DNA of 64,000 bases from Pseudobutyrivibrio xylanivorans DSM 14809. Its GTDB lineage: Bacteria > Bacillota > Clostridia > Lachnospirales > Lachnospiraceae. The stretch spans positions 124,001 to 188,000 of the forward strand of contig NZ_FQYQ01000002.1 in NCBI RefSeq assembly GCF_900141825.1, read 5' to 3'. Shown here piece after piece: positions 63,024-64,000 of this stretch. The notes below the pieces were generated by a model that worked only from the letters and a program-made list of their open reading frames with translations, made no database searches and was not told the origin of the DNA. The translations under genes and the position numbers were made by a program. The first letter of the stretch is position 1. The number at the start of each line of letters is the position of its first letter.

Positions 63024-64000
63024 TTAAGCTTTATGTCCGCCGATTTGAACATTTCGCTCTCTTGTGGTAGCACCTTCTAGAAGATTAATGCCTTTTAATA
63101 TTGCATTTGCTCCGTACCTAGTCCTTACCTCTAAAAGTGCAGAATGAATGAGCTGTTCTTTGTTAAGCGCTTCATAGTCAGTGAATAGATCCATTTGAAA
63201 ATAGCCGCCATCATTTTGGACATTACAAGCACATATGCCAAGTCTGCGAAATAGTATTCTATGGTCAGTTTTCTTTATCACATCATTCATGATTGCTTCA
63301 ATTACAAGCTTAGAAGTGTTTGTCGCATTACGTAGGTTTACTGTGCCATTAGAATGTGCTGGATGGAGTCTGCCATACCAATCTATTGCAAGTGGGCCAT
63401 CGTAGTGAGGGCAGTATTCAAGACTTTTGTAGTCGTAGCTTACCCACCAAGTGAATTTTGAAGATACCAGATTCTTCTTGTACATGTCACAACATAGGAT
63501 ATCAATCATCTCTTTTAGGACAATACATGCCTCTTCGTACTTATATGGTCTAGGCAATACTTGTCCATTGGAAAGAGAGTGGTTATCGGATTTGTAGTTT
63601 TTAATATCATGCATTGTAACAGGTTCGATTCCCCAGGCATGATCTATTAATATCTCAGCATCGATGCCAAAGGATTTATAAAACCATTCTTCATCTATTT
63701 GAGAGCGTTCGGCAACATCGCCCATGGTGTACATCATATTTCGTTCCAAGCGACGAGCTTTACCATTTCCTATTTGCCAAAAGTCTGTGAGAGGCCTATG
63801 TGGCCATAATAAAGATTTATATGAATCTTCAGTAAGAGCAGCTATGCGGACGCCATCTTTATCGGCAGGGGCTTTTTTAGCTACGATATCCATAGCTACT
63901 TTTGCAAGATATAGATTAGTTCCAACTCCGACTGTGGCTGTAATGCCAGTTTGCTTGAGTACATCTCTAATCATTGTCATAGCCATGACGTGAGCAGGAG
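63024..64000 (-). CDS. Y-family DNA polymerase (DinB/UmuC type), 5' end outside window
   Basis: The frame is open to base 64000, so the N-terminal catalytic part is missing. What remains begins in the palm region (IRDVLKQTGITATVGVGTNLYLAKVAMDIVAK, in parts) and goes through the thumb and little-finger domains, ending GGHKA. It performs error-prone bypass of DNA damage. It would be followed by the small protein and SRAP genes. The promoter and any LexA site lie beyond the window. Confidence 0.85.
   Translation of the reverse strand, partial: PAHVMAMTMIRDVLKQTGITATVGVGTNLYLAKVAMDIVAKKAPADKDGVRIAALTEDSYKSLLWPHRPLTDFWQIGNGKARRLERNMMYTMGDVAERSQIDEEWFYKSFGIDAEILIDHAWGIEPVTMHDIKNYKSDNHSLSNGQVLPRPYKYEEACIVLKEMIDILCCDMYKKNLVSSKFTWWVSYDYKSLEYCPHYDGPLAIDWYGRLHPAHSNGTVNLRNATNTSKLVIEAIMNDVIKKTDHRILFRRLGICACNVQNDGGYFQMDLFTDYEALNKEQLIHSALLEVRTRYGANAILKGINLLEGATTRERNVQIGGHKA

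Overview
The window looks like chromosomal DNA of a low-GC, anaerobic, Gram-positive bacterium of the Lachnospiraceae, most like Butyrivibrio or Pseudobutyrivibrio. This is inferred from content, not from a database match. The content includes RNase J, an IreB-family protein, YesM/YesN-type signalling, lipoprotein solute-binding proteins, a GGGtGRT protein beside an Fe-S scaffold-like protein, and a GlnRS gene. Housekeeping and accessory genes are mixed. I saw no prophage, insertion sequence or CRISPR array. Both ends cut genes: the 3' part of a topoisomerase III gene on the left, and a Y-family polymerase gene lacking its 5' end on the right.

Region 1 (1-10.5 kb): topB tail, a left-handed beta-helix protein, then a three-gene signalling operon. 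It holds two membrane HD-GYP proteins around a giant two-component-system-like hybrid sensor that has Asn where the phosphoacceptor His should be. Region 2 (10.7-12.5 kb): a highly expressed-looking pair of unknown function (Fe-S scaffold-like plus GGGtGRT protein). Region 3 (12.5-17.7 kb): an orphan solute-binding lipoprotein followed by two chemoreceptors. Region 4 (17.8-24.4 kb): an aldolase-family enzyme, a glycosyltransferase, an Sfp-type phosphopantetheinyl transferase, ilvN, ilvC, an AP2/HNH-like orphan, and azlC-azlD. Branched-chain amino acid synthesis and export therefore lie close together.

Region 5 (24.4-33.7 kb): a 388-bp array of eight 37-bp palindromes at a 50-bp period sits between azlD and a ChvE-type multiple-monosaccharide ABC transporter. 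The transporter is followed by its probable sensor cassette: an AraC-type response regulator, a YesM-like kinase and two binding proteins. A REP-like three-way-junction element lies between the binding-protein and ATPase genes.

Region 6 (33.7-51.5 kb): translation and RNA-modification genes. These are glnS, prmA, rsmE, a cysteine desulfurase with thiI, mtaB, IreB-ruvX-DUF1292, RNase J, trmR-trhP-like genes, a lactonase, aroC, tgt and yajC. Many act on tRNA, and aroC supplies chorismate, the precursor of the prephenate used by TrhP. Region 7 (51.5-57.3 kb): a membrane protein, a small HExxH protein, and the classical secG-rnr-smpB-(maf)-ssrA trans-translation cluster. The tmRNA is unusual: 21 bases of its 5' end are duplicated 94 bp upstream, just after the only good promoter. 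Region 8 (57.3-64 kb): a D,D-carboxypeptidase, a HAD phosphatase, an acetyltransferase, a GH25 lysozyme, YqeY, two small unknown proteins, and on the minus strand an SOS-like group (Y-family polymerase, small protein, SRAP).

Most gene starts were chosen by Shine-Dalgarno spacing, and several differ from the longest open frame. Product calls rest on motif recognition by eye. No alignments or searches were run.
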